A stretch of DNA of 6,106 nucleotides from an uncultured Rikenella sp. (GCF_910577125.1 NZ_CAJTMN010000108.1:1-6106); one strand, 5' to 3'; positions 1 to 4,766 are shown, counted from the first letter of the stretch. Notes: generated from the sequence alone by a model not told the origin. Numbers and translations: made by a program.

Positions 1-19
1 ATCCTCTAAAGTTTTTCTG

Positions 20-43
20 GTTCTCTTTGTTCACAAAGAGAAC
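20..43 (-). terminator. Perfect 10-bp hairpin downstream of pyrE, possible terminator
   Basis: GTTCTCTTTG (20-29) and CAAAGAGAAC (34-43) are perfect complements around a 4-nt loop. The hairpin lies 52 bp beyond the pyrE stop codon, where a 3' end would be expected. Neither strand has a proper T run after the stem (the minus strand continues CAGAAAAACTTT), so a classical intrinsic terminator is not shown. It could instead be an RNA-stabilising 3' hairpin or a binding-site palindrome. Confidence 0.35.
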
Positions 44-95
44 AGTACCCTCCAGATAAGGTGCAAATAATAGAACGGTTAAACGGATCGGTTTC

Positions 96-725
96 TTATC
101 GGCCCCACGTATCCGGAGATTTGCGCCACTCGCGAAGGGTGGCCACCTCTTCCGGCCGGACGTAGCCTTGTTCGGTCGCCAGCTCGATCAAGGTGTTGTA
201 GTCGGACAAGGTGTCCAGCACGACGCCCGCCCGTTCGAAGTTGGCGGCGGCGGTCGGGAAGCCGTAGGTAAAAATCGCCACCATCCCCAGCACGTCGCAC
301 CCCGCGGCCCGCAAAGCTTCGACGGCCTTTAACGAGCTCCCGCCGGTCGAGATCAAGTCTTCGATGACGACGACTTTCGCTCCCGGTTCGAAATAGCCCT
401 CCACCTGGTTGGCCATCCCATGGTCTTTGGGGGCGGAACGGACGTAGATAAACGGTTTGCCGAGCGCTTCCGCGGTCAGCACGCCGCAGGCGATCGCCCC
501 CGTCGCCACCCCCGCGATCACGTCGGCCTGGGGATACTTCTCGGAGACGAGCCGGGCGAAAGCTTCGTAGATCTCGCGACGAGCCGCCGGATAGGACAAG
601 GTCTTCCGATTGTCGCAGTAGATCGGGGAGTGCCACCCGCTGGCCCATGTAAACGGATTTGCAGGGCTGAGTTTTATTGCCTTAATTTGCAGCAGTGTTT
701 GTGCAATCTTTTTGCCGGTTTCCAT
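96..725 (-). CDS. pyrE: Orotate phosphoribosyltransferase
   Basis: This 209-residue cytoplasmic enzyme converts orotate and PRPP to orotidine 5'-phosphate, the fifth step of de novo UMP synthesis. The type I phosphoribosyltransferase signature is clear: hydrophobic strand then acidic pair and Gly-rich loop, VVVIEDLISTGGS at about residues 118-130. The OPRT catalytic loop region RSAPKDHG (about 96-103) carries the Arg, Lys and His residues expected for PRPP and catalysis. The N-terminal part has the typical 'SGWHSPIYCDNR' orotate-side segment (about 29-40). Length fits the family (about 200-215). The ATG at 723-725 is chosen because the conserved N-terminal helix starts there; no Shine-Dalgarno is visible, as is usual in Bacteroidota. 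It is divergent from the NUDIX gene with 12 bp between starts. No pyrE promoter was found; it must lie inside the NUDIX gene. The first 25-30 codons are more A/T-rich than the rest, perhaps because they hold the opposing promoter. Confidence 0.97.
   Translation of the reverse strand: METGKKIAQTLLQIKAIKLSPANPFTWASGWHSPIYCDNRKTLSYPAARREIYEAFARLVSEKYPQADVIAGVATGAIACGVLTAEALGKPFIYVRSAPKDHGMANQVEGYFEPGAKVVVIEDLISTGGSSLKAVEALRAAGCDVLGMVAIFTYGFPTAAANFERAGVVLDTLSDYNTLIELATEQGYVRPEEVATLREWRKSPDTWGR
658..689 (+). promoter_or_regulatory. Candidate Bacteroidota promoter for the NUDIX gene, inside pyrE
   Basis: TTTG at 658-661 and TTAATTTG at 682-689 are separated by 20 bp. This matches the Bacteroidota -33 TTTG / -7 TAnnTTTG arrangement with one mismatch in the -7 box. 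Transcription would begin near 694, giving a leader of about 44 nt before the NUDIX ATG at 738. The site lies in the opposite strand of the pyrE 5' coding region. It is inferred from motif and spacing only. Confidence 0.45.
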
Positions 726-737
726 ACCTAACTACTT

Positions 738-1397
738 ATGAAAAAGGTCTATCGTTCGGATAATGTCGTAGCGTTCGGCACGCCGGAGGAGTGTGCGGCA
801 CTCGCGGCGGCGAAGGATGCGTCGTGGCTGGTCATGCAGGCCGAAGCGCTCGGGCCGGACGGCGGGGCGACGCTCGGGTTAACAAATTTGCAGAGAATTT
901 TCGAAACGGCCAAATCCGTCGCTATCGTTTCGCCGACGGAGGAGGAGAATGACCGCTTTTTCGCGCAGTTCGCGGCACAGTTCGTACCGATCGAGGCGGC
1001 GGGGGGGCTGGTCGCTTCGCCGAGGGGGGAGGTGTTGATGATTTTCCGCAACGGGCGGTGGGATTTGCCGAAGGGAAAGCTGGAACGGGGGGAGGAGATT
1101 GCGGAGTGTGCGGTCAGGGAGGTGGAGGAGGAGTGCGGTATCCGGGGGCTGGTGGTCGGAAAGCTGCTGACGCGGACGTATCACCTCTACGAGTCGCACT
1201 ACGAGGCGACTGACCAGTGGGTGCTCAAGCGGACGACGTGGTTCGCGATGGAAAACGACGGAAATGAGGAGCTGAAGCCGCAGACGGAGGAGGGGATTAC
1301 GGATATTCGGTGGATTGCGGCGGACAGCTTGGCTTCGTACATCGAAAATACGTACAGCACGATCCGGGATGTCTTCGCGGCGGCGAAGCGGTTCTGA
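738..1397 (+). CDS. NUDIX hydrolase with N-terminal extension
   Basis: A 219-residue probable cytoplasmic pyrophosphohydrolase acting on a nucleoside diphosphate linked to another group. A complete Nudix box (GX5EX7REUXEEXGU) spans residues 113-135, starting GKLERGE and ending REVEEECGI, with all the metal-binding Glu residues present. It is preceded by the strand 'GRWDLPKGK' typical of the fold. The NUDIX domain covers about 86-200. Residues 1-85 form an extension unlike the catalytic domain, with a predicted alpha/beta character and no recognised motif. Substrate cannot be read from the sequence; (di)adenosine polyphosphates, nucleotide sugars or oxidised dNTPs are all possible. The ATG at 738 follows pyrE divergently by 12 bp, with no Shine-Dalgarno. 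Codons are strongly G-ending, unlike pyrE. Family assignment is secure; the specific activity is not. Confidence 0.92.
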   Translation: MKKVYRSDNVVAFGTPEECAALAAAKDASWLVMQAEALGPDGGATLGLTNLQRIFETAKSVAIVSPTEEENDRFFAQFAAQFVPIEAAGGLVASPRGEVLMIFRNGRWDLPKGKLERGEEIAECAVREVEEECGIRGLVVGKLLTRTYHLYESHYEATDQWVLKRTTWFAMENDGNEELKPQTEEGITDIRWIAADSLASYIENTYSTIRDVFAAAKRF

Positions 1398-1408
1398 GGG
1401 GCTTTTTC

Positions 1409-1420
1409 TTGCGGGTGTTT
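1409..1420 (+). repeat. Copy of a short direct repeat, TTGCGGGTGTTT
   Basis: The 12-mer TTGCGGGTGTTT lies 11 bp after the NUDIX stop codon. The same word occurs at 5956-5967 and, one base shorter, at 5970-5980, both just after the stop of the NimA-like gene. It is non-coding here. Its meaning is unknown; it may be a 3'-end element or a coincidence of a short low-complexity word. Confidence 0.5.
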
Positions 1421-1458
1421 ATGTGCTGATTTTCACGAATCTAACGGTCTATTCCCAG

Positions 1459-1495
1459 GTTTTTCGAGACGTTTTTTCGCTTTTTCTCGAAAAAC
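1459..1495 (+). terminator. Hairpin after the NUDIX gene, likely terminator
   Basis: GTTTTTCGAG (1459-1468) pairs perfectly with CTCGAAAAAC (1486-1495), and A1469 with T1485 gives an 11th pair around a T-rich 15-nt loop. It lies 61 bp after the NUDIX stop and just before the tRNA promoter, where termination is expected. The T run after the stem is short (TGTTTG), so it may be weak. The stem is nearly symmetric and could act in both directions. Confidence 0.45.
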
Positions 1496-1497
1496 TG

Positions 1498-1528
1498 TTT
1501 GCGGGTTCGGAATTTTCGCTTACCTTTG
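1498..1528 (+). promoter_or_regulatory. Bacteroidota-type promoter of tRNA-Pro
   Basis: TTTG at 1498-1501, a 19-bp spacer, then TACCTTTG at 1521-1528 exactly match the Bacteroidota vegetative promoter (-33 TTTG, -7 TAnnTTTG). The start of transcription would fall about 1533-1535, a few bases before the mature tRNA 5' end at 1542. A strong consensus promoter is expected for a tRNA gene. This is the best sequence evidence for the phylum. Confidence 0.8.
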
Positions 1529-1541
1529 TTCCCGGAATTTT

Positions 1542-1619
1542 CGGGGTGTAGCACAGTCCGGTTAGCGCGCCACGTTCGGGACGTGGAGGTCGGAAGTTCG
1601 AATCTTCTCACCCCGACCA
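1542..1619 (+). tRNA. tRNA-Pro, anticodon CGG
   Basis: A full cloverleaf can be drawn. The 7-bp acceptor stem CGGGGTG (1542-1548) pairs with CACCCCG (1609-1615), followed by discriminator A1616 and an encoded CCA (1617-1619). The anticodon stem CCACG/CGTGG (1570-1574, 1582-1586) encloses the loop TTCGGGA, giving anticodon CGG (1577-1579), which reads CCG proline codons. The T-arm GGAAG-TTCGAAT-CTTCT is canonical, with one G-T closing pair. The D-stem GCAC/GCGC contains one A-C mismatch (1553 with 1566). The gene has its own promoter and terminator, so it is a single-gene transcription unit. tRNA 3' ends are common integration targets, and a repeat-rich region follows, but no integrase or attachment-site duplication is visible. 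Confidence 0.97.
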
Positions 1620-1630
1620 CGAAATTCCCA

Positions 1631-1665
1631 AAAGGTTCTCATCTCACGATGAGAACCTTTTTTTT
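1631..1665 (+). terminator. Strong intrinsic terminator of tRNA-Pro
   Basis: AAAGGTTCTCATC (1631-1643) pairs perfectly with GATGAGAACCTTT (1648-1660), a 13-bp stem with a TCAC loop. It is followed by an uninterrupted T run to 1665. It starts 12 nt after the tRNA CCA. The stem is symmetric and A-rich on its left side, so it could also terminate transcripts arriving from the right. Confidence 0.93.
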
Positions 1666-1765
1666 GTTTTGCGGCGACGGTTTCCTGTTGCGTTCGTCGA
1701 TCGATAGGGGTAGAGGCGGCCATTCGCCCTCCGCGGGCACGCGGGGCCTGCCCGGCCCGAGGGCA

Positions 1766-1778
1766 GTCGATGCTCGAC
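1766..1778. repeat. Small hairpin GTCGA-TGC-TCGAC
   Basis: A perfect 5-bp stem with a TGC loop, directly before hairpin unit 1. It shares the TGC/GCA trinucleotide loop with two longer palindromes at 2074-2092 and 2410-2426. Confidence 0.5.
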
Positions 1779-1779
1779 A

Positions 1780-1855
1780 GTCGCCCGCTCCGCCTAAAAG
1801 GGCATATTCTGCCGATTGGCGGAGAGCCAATTCGGCAAGAATTGCCGCGGGCGAC
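1780..1855. repeat. Palindromic repeat unit 1
   Basis: Outer arms GTCGCCCGC (1780-1788) and GCGGGCGAC (1847-1855) are perfect complements. The left arm is followed by the unit motif CCTAAAAGG. The inner imperfect palindrome pairs GGCA (1801-1804) with TGCC (1843-1846), ATTCT (1806-1810) with AGAAT (1838-1842), and GCCGATTGGC (1811-1820) with GCCAATTCGGC (1826-1836), around a GGAGA loop with single-base bulges. Compared with the other units the layout is the same, but the inner sequence is different. Confidence 0.75.
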
Positions 1856-1866
1856 GGAAACATGCT

Positions 1867-1950
1867 TTGACAAGTCCGCGCGCCACACCTTAGGAGGGGA
1901 ATCGTCAAAACTCGCTTGCACATTTTGACTGGAATTCCCCAGGCGCGTGG
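1867..1950. repeat. Palindromic repeat unit 2
   Basis: Starts with TTGACAAG (shared exactly with unit 5). Outer arms are CCGCGCGCC (1876-1884) and GGCGCGTGG (1942-1950), complementary with one G-T pair. Next to the left arm is ACACCTTAGGA, which is unpaired. Inner stems are GGGGAAT (1896-1902) with ATTCCCC (1934-1940) and GTCAAAA (1904-1910) with TTTTGAC (1923-1929), with a 12-nt loop. The extra bases sit on the left at the motif and on the right between the two inner stems, as in unit 3. Confidence 0.75.
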
Positions 1951-1959
1951 AAAATGCGA

Positions 1960-2045
1960 ACAAAGCTCACCCGCGCGCCACGCCTTAAGAGGGAAATCGT
2001 TCAAACACGCAGTCGTGTTTGAACAGGATTTTCCAAGGCGCGCGG
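1960..2045. repeat. Palindromic repeat unit 3
   Basis: Begins with ACAAAGCTC, shared exactly with unit 4. Outer arms CCGCGCGCC (1971-1979) and GGCGCGCGG (2037-2045) are perfect 9-bp complements. The motif CCTTAAGAGG follows the left arm. Inner stems are GGAAATC (1992-1998) with GATTTTCC (2027-2034, one-base bulge) and a perfect 11-bp stem GTTCAAACACG (1999-2009) with CGTGTTTGAAC (2014-2024) around a CAGT loop. This is the longest and most regular unit. Confidence 0.78.
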
Positions 2046-2098
2046 ACAGAGAACAGGGCGCAGCAAACAAGTAAGCGATACGCAGTATCGCTCTGTCC
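2044..2098. repeat. Nested palindromes between units 3 and 4
   Basis: GGACAGAG (2044-2051) and CTCTGTCC (2091-2098) are perfect complements. Inside them AGCGATAC (2074-2081) pairs with GTATCGCT (2085-2092) around a GCA loop. The two stems overlap by two bases and so are partly alternative. A further 6-bp hairpin, GCCGAG-GTCA-CTCGGC, follows at 2100-2115. None of these has a T run suited to termination. Confidence 0.55.
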
Positions 2099-2145
2099 CG
2101 CCGAGGTCACTCGGCCGCCGCCCGCGCAGGGCAGTTCCGTCCGGC

Positions 2146-2233
2146 ACAAAGCTCGCCCGTCGTCCGCCCGTCTAAAGAGGGATTTCACTCGTTTTGCGGT
2201 GAGCAAAATCGAAATGAAATCCCTGCGGGCGAC
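2146..2233. repeat. Palindromic repeat unit 4
   Basis: Starts with ACAAAGCTC and has GTCCGCCCG (2162-2170) on the left against CGGGCGAC (2226-2233) on the right, complementary with one bulged base. The motif CTAAAGAGG follows the left arm. The inner perfect 10-bp stem is AGGGATTTCA (2178-2187) with TGAAATCCCT (2215-2224). A further TTTTGC/GCAAAA stem (2192-2197, 2203-2208) closes on a GGTGA loop. The outer arms resemble unit 1, while the leader matches unit 3. Confidence 0.75.
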
Positions 2234-2244
2234 TCAAAAACGCG

Positions 2245-2283
2245 TTGACAAGCTCGCGCGCCGCCGCTTAAGGAGGCGCGCGG
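2245..2283. repeat. Palindromic repeat unit 5, minimal form
   Basis: Begins with TTGACAAG followed by GCTC, then outer arms CGCGCGCC (2255-2262) and GGCGCGCG (2275-2282), perfect 8-bp complements. The loop contains only GCCGCTTAAGGA. It has the leader, arms and CTTAAGGAGG motif of the other units but no inner palindrome. It may be the basic form to which longer cores were added, or a copy that lost its core. CTTAAGGAGG contains the classical ribosome-binding word, but no start codon follows at a suitable distance. Confidence 0.65.
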
Positions 2284-2409
2284 TGCCTGCGGGCACTCCG
2301 AAATGGCCGCCTCTACCCTAACAAGATAGAACTGCGCTCAGGCCGCGCGGGCCCCACTTGGTAAGGCGAAGAAAACCCCTAACTAAACACCCAACGGGTG
2401 CGGGGACGG

Positions 2410-2426
2410 GCGAAACTGCGTTTCGC
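2410..2426. repeat. Hairpin GCGAAAC-TGC-GTTTCGC
   Basis: A perfect 7-bp stem with a TGC loop. It has the same layout as the palindrome at 2074-2092 (GCGATAC-GCA-GTATCGC), which differs at one base pair and in loop orientation. It lies outside the 1708-2318 inverted repeats. There is no T run, so it is not a typical terminator. Confidence 0.5.
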
Positions 2427-2542
2427 TGCGGCAGCCTACACCCTACTGCGTCTTAGACTCCACAAGACTCTATTTTCCTGCACTGCAATAGCTACTGGCC
2501 GACACGGCGGCGGAACCTTAACGTTTTCTGGTCGCTTTTCGC

Positions 2543-2550
2543 TATATTTG
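2543..2550 (+). promoter_or_regulatory. Candidate -7 box of the YhcH-sulfatase operon
   Basis: TATATTTG is a perfect TAnnTTTG box, 25 bp before the ATG at 2576. Transcription would begin about 2555-2557, giving a leader of about 20 nt. The -33 region is poor: the best placed candidate is TTAA at 2518-2521 with a 21-bp spacer, matching only two of four bases. A weak -33 could mean that an activator is needed. No operator is evident. Confidence 0.6.
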
Positions 2551-2575
2551 TTCGACGGTTCAAACTCTAACTACC

Positions 2576-3061
2576 ATGATACACGACTCCTTGGAGACCG
2601 GCGCAAAAAGATATGCGCAGCTCCACCCGCTCTTCGCCGAGGCTTTCGAATACCTGGCACAACACCGTTCGGAACTGAACGATCCGGCGTTCAACGGCAG
2701 ACATGAAATCAAGGGAAAGGATTTCTTCGCGATGGTCGGCGACCACCGGCTCAAACCGCAACAGGAGGCGGTGCTCGAAGCGCACGACAGGTACATCGAC
2801 CTGCAGGTGATGATCGACGGGTGCGAGGATTTCGGATGGGCGCCGAGGGCGGCTTGCTCGCAACAGAAGGGGGAGTTCGACGAGGAGAACGACATCGTGT
2901 TCTATAACGACACGCCGACGAGCCGCGTGACGGCAGGCAAGGGGGAGTTCGTCATCTTCTTCCCGGAGGATGCGCATGCGCCGCTGATCCGGCCGGAGGA
3001 TGCCGGAAACAACGGCACGAGCAGAAAGGTGATCGTCAAAATCCGGGTCGAGGCGAGATAA
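2576..3061 (+). CDS. YhcH/YjgK/YiaL family protein (NanQ/EbgC-like)
   Basis: A 161-residue cytoplasmic protein of the YhcH/YjgK/YiaL (DUF386) family, a cupin-like fold. Known members are NanQ (N-acetylneuraminate anomerase), EbgC (beta subunit of evolved beta-galactosidase) and TabA (biofilm-related). Family marks are visible: 'EAHDRYIDLQVMI' at about 68-80, 'FFPEDAHAP' at about 128-136 and 'KVIVKI' at about 151-156. His70 and His134 are likely metal or substrate ligands by analogy. Length matches the family (about 150). The ATG at 2576 fits the conserved start 'MI.DSL' and the promoter 25 bp upstream; no Shine-Dalgarno is seen. It is the first gene of a probable operon, 49 bp ahead of a sulfatase, which suits sugar anomer or glycan metabolism. 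The substrate is not determined; sialic acid is one possibility. Confidence 0.93.
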   Translation: MIHDSLETGAKRYAQLHPLFAEAFEYLAQHRSELNDPAFNGRHEIKGKDFFAMVGDHRLKPQQEAVLEAHDRYIDLQVMIDGCEDFGWAPRAACSQQKGEFDEENDIVFYNDTPTSRVTAGKGEFVIFFPEDAHAPLIRPEDAGNNGTSRKVIVKIRVEAR

Positions 3062-3110
3062 CCGCCCACTCTGTTTTACAAAGGAAAAACTTTCTGCAAC
3101 CCAACTCGAT

Positions 3111-4760
3111 ATGACTGACTTGAAATCGAAACTGAGGCTGCTGGCGGCGCTGGCGGCAGGAGCAGGGGCGGCGGTGAGACCCGCTGCGGCGGCGGAGGCG
3201 AACGGCAAAGCGAAAAACGAACCGCAAAAACCGAATGTGGTCATTATTCTGGCAGACGACCTGGGGTTCGGAGATATCGCGTGCAACGGGTCGCAGGGGA
3301 CGATCCGGACGCCGAATACGGATCGGCTGGCGGCGGAGGGGGTGCGGTTCGCGGATGCGCATGCCACGGCGGCCACGAGTACGCCGGCAAGATACAGTAT
3401 TCTAACGGGGGAATATGCGTGGCGGAGGCCGGGAACGGGCATCGCACCGGGAGATGCGGCGATGATCGTCACGCCGCAGCACAAAACGCTGCCGGAGATG
3501 ATGCAGCGGGCGGGATATACGACGGCGGCGGTCGGAAAGTGGCACCTCGGTCTCGGCGACAAAGCCGGACAACAAGACTGGAACGGGGTGGTCACACCGG
3601 GGCTCAAAGATATAGGTTTCGACTACTCCTATATCATGGCGGCGACGGCGGATCGGGTGCCGTGCGTTTATATCGAGAACGGACGGGTCGTGGGGCTCGA
3701 TTTGGCCAACTACCCGGAGGATTCGATCCGGGTGAGCTACAGCAAGCCGTTCCCAGGCGAGCCGACGGGACGTAAAAATCCCGAGATGCTCAAGCTGCAG
3801 GCGAGTCACGGGCACGATATGGCGATCGTGAACGGGATCGGGAGGATCGGCTTTATGACGGGCGGAGGAAAGGCGCTGTGGGTGGATGAAAACATTGCGG
3901 ACACGATTACGGAACGGGCAGCGGGTTTTATCGAACGGGCGGTCGCGGCGCAACGGGAGGCGGAGAGGACGGGAGAAGAAGAAAAACCGTTCTTCCTCTA
4001 TTTCTGCACCAACGACGTGCATGTGCCGAGGGCGCCGCATGAACGGTTCGTCGGCAAGAGCGGGATGGGGGCCAGGGGGGATGCGATCTTGCAGTTCGAC
4101 GGGTCGGTGGGGAGGATTCTGGGGGTGCTGGACTCGCTGGGGGTGGCGGACAACACGCTGGTGATCTTGTCGTCGGACAACGGGCCGGTGGTGGATGACG
4201 GGTACCGGGATCGGGCAGTGGAGCTGCTGGGGAACCACAAGCCGTGGGGGCGGTTCCGGGGCGGCAAGTACAGCATCTTCGAGGCGGGGACGAGGATTCC
4301 GGCGATTGTCAGGTGGCCGGGACGGGTGCCGGCGGGACGGGTGAGCGAGGCGCCGGCGTCGCAGGTGGACTGGTTCGCTTCGCTGGCGGCGCTGGTGGGT
4401 GAAGAGCTCGCGGAGGGCGAGGCGCAGGACAGTCGGAATCATCTGGCGGTCTGGCTGGGAAAAGAGCGGAAACGCACCGGGGGACGGGAATACATTGTCG
4501 AGAATGCGGGCACGCTGTCGATTACGATGGACGGGTGGAAGTATATCGCGCCGAGCGGGGGAGCGGCGAAGGATCATAACGTAAACATCGAGTTGGGGAA
4601 TGCGAAGGAGCCGCAGCTGTATCACCTGACGGAGGATATCGGAGAGCGGAATAATGTGGCGGAGCTCTATCCGGAACGGGTGGCAGAGCTGGCGGCACGG
4701 CTGGAGGAGGTGCGACGGATGCCGGATCGACGGGAGGGGGTTTCGAGTTCGAAAAAATAA
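3111..4760 (+). CDS. Secreted Ser-type sulfatase (arylsulfatase family)
   Basis: This 549-residue family S1 sulfatase hydrolyses a sulfate ester, probably on a glycan, outside the cytoplasm. Both family signatures are present: A-T-S-T-P-A-R-Y-S-I-L-T-G (about 88-100) and GYTTAAVGKWH (about 135-145). The formylglycine position is Ser90 (S-x-P-x-R), so maturation would need an anaerobic radical-SAM sulfatase maturase (anSME), not encoded here. Likely metal ligands are Asp49-Asp50 (LADDLG) and Asp356-Asn357 (SSDNG); Arg94, Lys143, His145, His304 and Lys377 fit the active site. Residues 1 to about 28 form a signal peptide (basic start, Ala/Leu-rich core, AAAA near the cut) without a lipobox, so a periplasmic enzyme is likely. 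It lies 49 bp after the YhcH gene and 6 bp before a lipoprotein gene. The substrate is unknown; no SusC/SusD pair is visible. Confidence 0.95.
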   Translation: MTDLKSKLRLLAALAAGAGAAVRPAAAAEANGKAKNEPQKPNVVIILADDLGFGDIACNGSQGTIRTPNTDRLAAEGVRFADAHATAATSTPARYSILTGEYAWRRPGTGIAPGDAAMIVTPQHKTLPEMMQRAGYTTAAVGKWHLGLGDKAGQQDWNGVVTPGLKDIGFDYSYIMAATADRVPCVYIENGRVVGLDLANYPEDSIRVSYSKPFPGEPTGRKNPEMLKLQASHGHDMAIVNGIGRIGFMTGGGKALWVDENIADTITERAAGFIERAVAAQREAERTGEEEKPFFLYFCTNDVHVPRAPHERFVGKSGMGARGDAILQFDGSVGRILGVLDSLGVADNTLVILSSDNGPVVDDGYRDRAVELLGNHKPWGRFRGGKYSIFEAGTRIPAIVRWPGRVPAGRVSEAPASQVDWFASLAALVGEELAEGEAQDSRNHLAVWLGKERKRTGGREYIVENAGTLSITMDGWKYIAPSGGAAKDHNVNIELGNAKEPQLYHLTEDIGERNNVAELYPERVAELAARLEEVRRMPDRREGVSSSKK

Positions 4761-4766
4761 CGAAAT

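Larger units (their letters stand above)
1708..2318. repeat. 611-bp segment bounded by 17-bp inverted repeats; possible non-autonomous element
   Basis: GGGTAGAGGCGGCCATT at 1708-1724 recurs as its exact reverse complement at 2302-2318. All five hairpin units lie between these ends. Each end is followed inward by GC-rich sequence with its own small hairpin (CCGCG-GGCA-CGCGG at 1731-1744; GTGCC-TGCG-GGCAC at 2283-2296). Together these features resemble a non-autonomous, MITE-like or composite repeat element with no transposase. No adjoining target-site duplication was found: GATAG occurs directly left of the left arm but 6 bp away from the right arm. It could also be two independent copies of one dispersed repeat in opposite orientation. 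Confidence 0.5.
1666..2542. other. Long non-coding intergenic region rich in palindromes
   Basis: This stretch of about 880 bp between the tRNA terminator and the next promoter holds no gene that I can support. Short open frames exist on both strands, but they run across the palindromes, are rich in Arg, Pro and Ala, and resemble no known family. The content is instead at least five related long hairpin units (listed separately), several smaller palindromes with TGC or GCA loops, and a 17-bp inverted repeat bounding 1708-2318. From 2319 to 2542 there is one clear hairpin (2410-2426) and otherwise nothing recognisable. Confidence 0.8.

Noticed and set aside
64..72. Minus-strand -7 promoter box (ATTATTTG region) after pyrE
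   Set aside because: The TA and TTTG parts are one base too far apart, and no TTTG lies 19-21 bp upstream on that strand.
1384..1407. AAGC/GCTT plus T run right after the NUDIX stop as terminator
   Set aside because: The stem is only 4 bp with a 12-nt loop; the hairpin at 1459-1495 is a much better candidate.
1562..2070. Minus-strand frames of 133 and 143 codons behind the tRNA
   Set aside because: They overlap the tRNA terminator or the repeats, resemble each other only because the repeats do, and have no family features.
1867..2233. Integron attC sites
   Set aside because: The bulged hairpins recall attC structure, but the GTTRRRY and RYYYAAC ends are absent, and there is no integrase or cassette gene.
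1780..2283. CRISPR array
   Set aside because: Units differ in length and sequence, spacers are not uniform, and the repeats are long palindromes. No cas gene is present.
2019..2321. 100-codon open frame in the palindrome region
   Set aside because: It runs through units 3-5 and their arms, is Arg-rich and has no recognisable domain, so a repeat explanation is better.
1703..2329. GATAG as target-site duplication of the 1708-2318 element
   Set aside because: It directly adjoins the left arm but is 6 bp away from the right arm, and a 5-bp match is easily found by chance.
2567..3607. 346-codon open frame on the minus strand
   Set aside because: It lies opposite the YhcH and sulfatase genes, both with clear motifs. 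Its translation is Arg/Ser/Pro-rich with no family features, as expected from GC-rich antisense frames.
3402..4625. 407-codon open frame on the minus strand
   Set aside because: Antisense to the sulfatase; very rich in Arg, Pro and His with no motif. A shadow of the G-ending codon bias.
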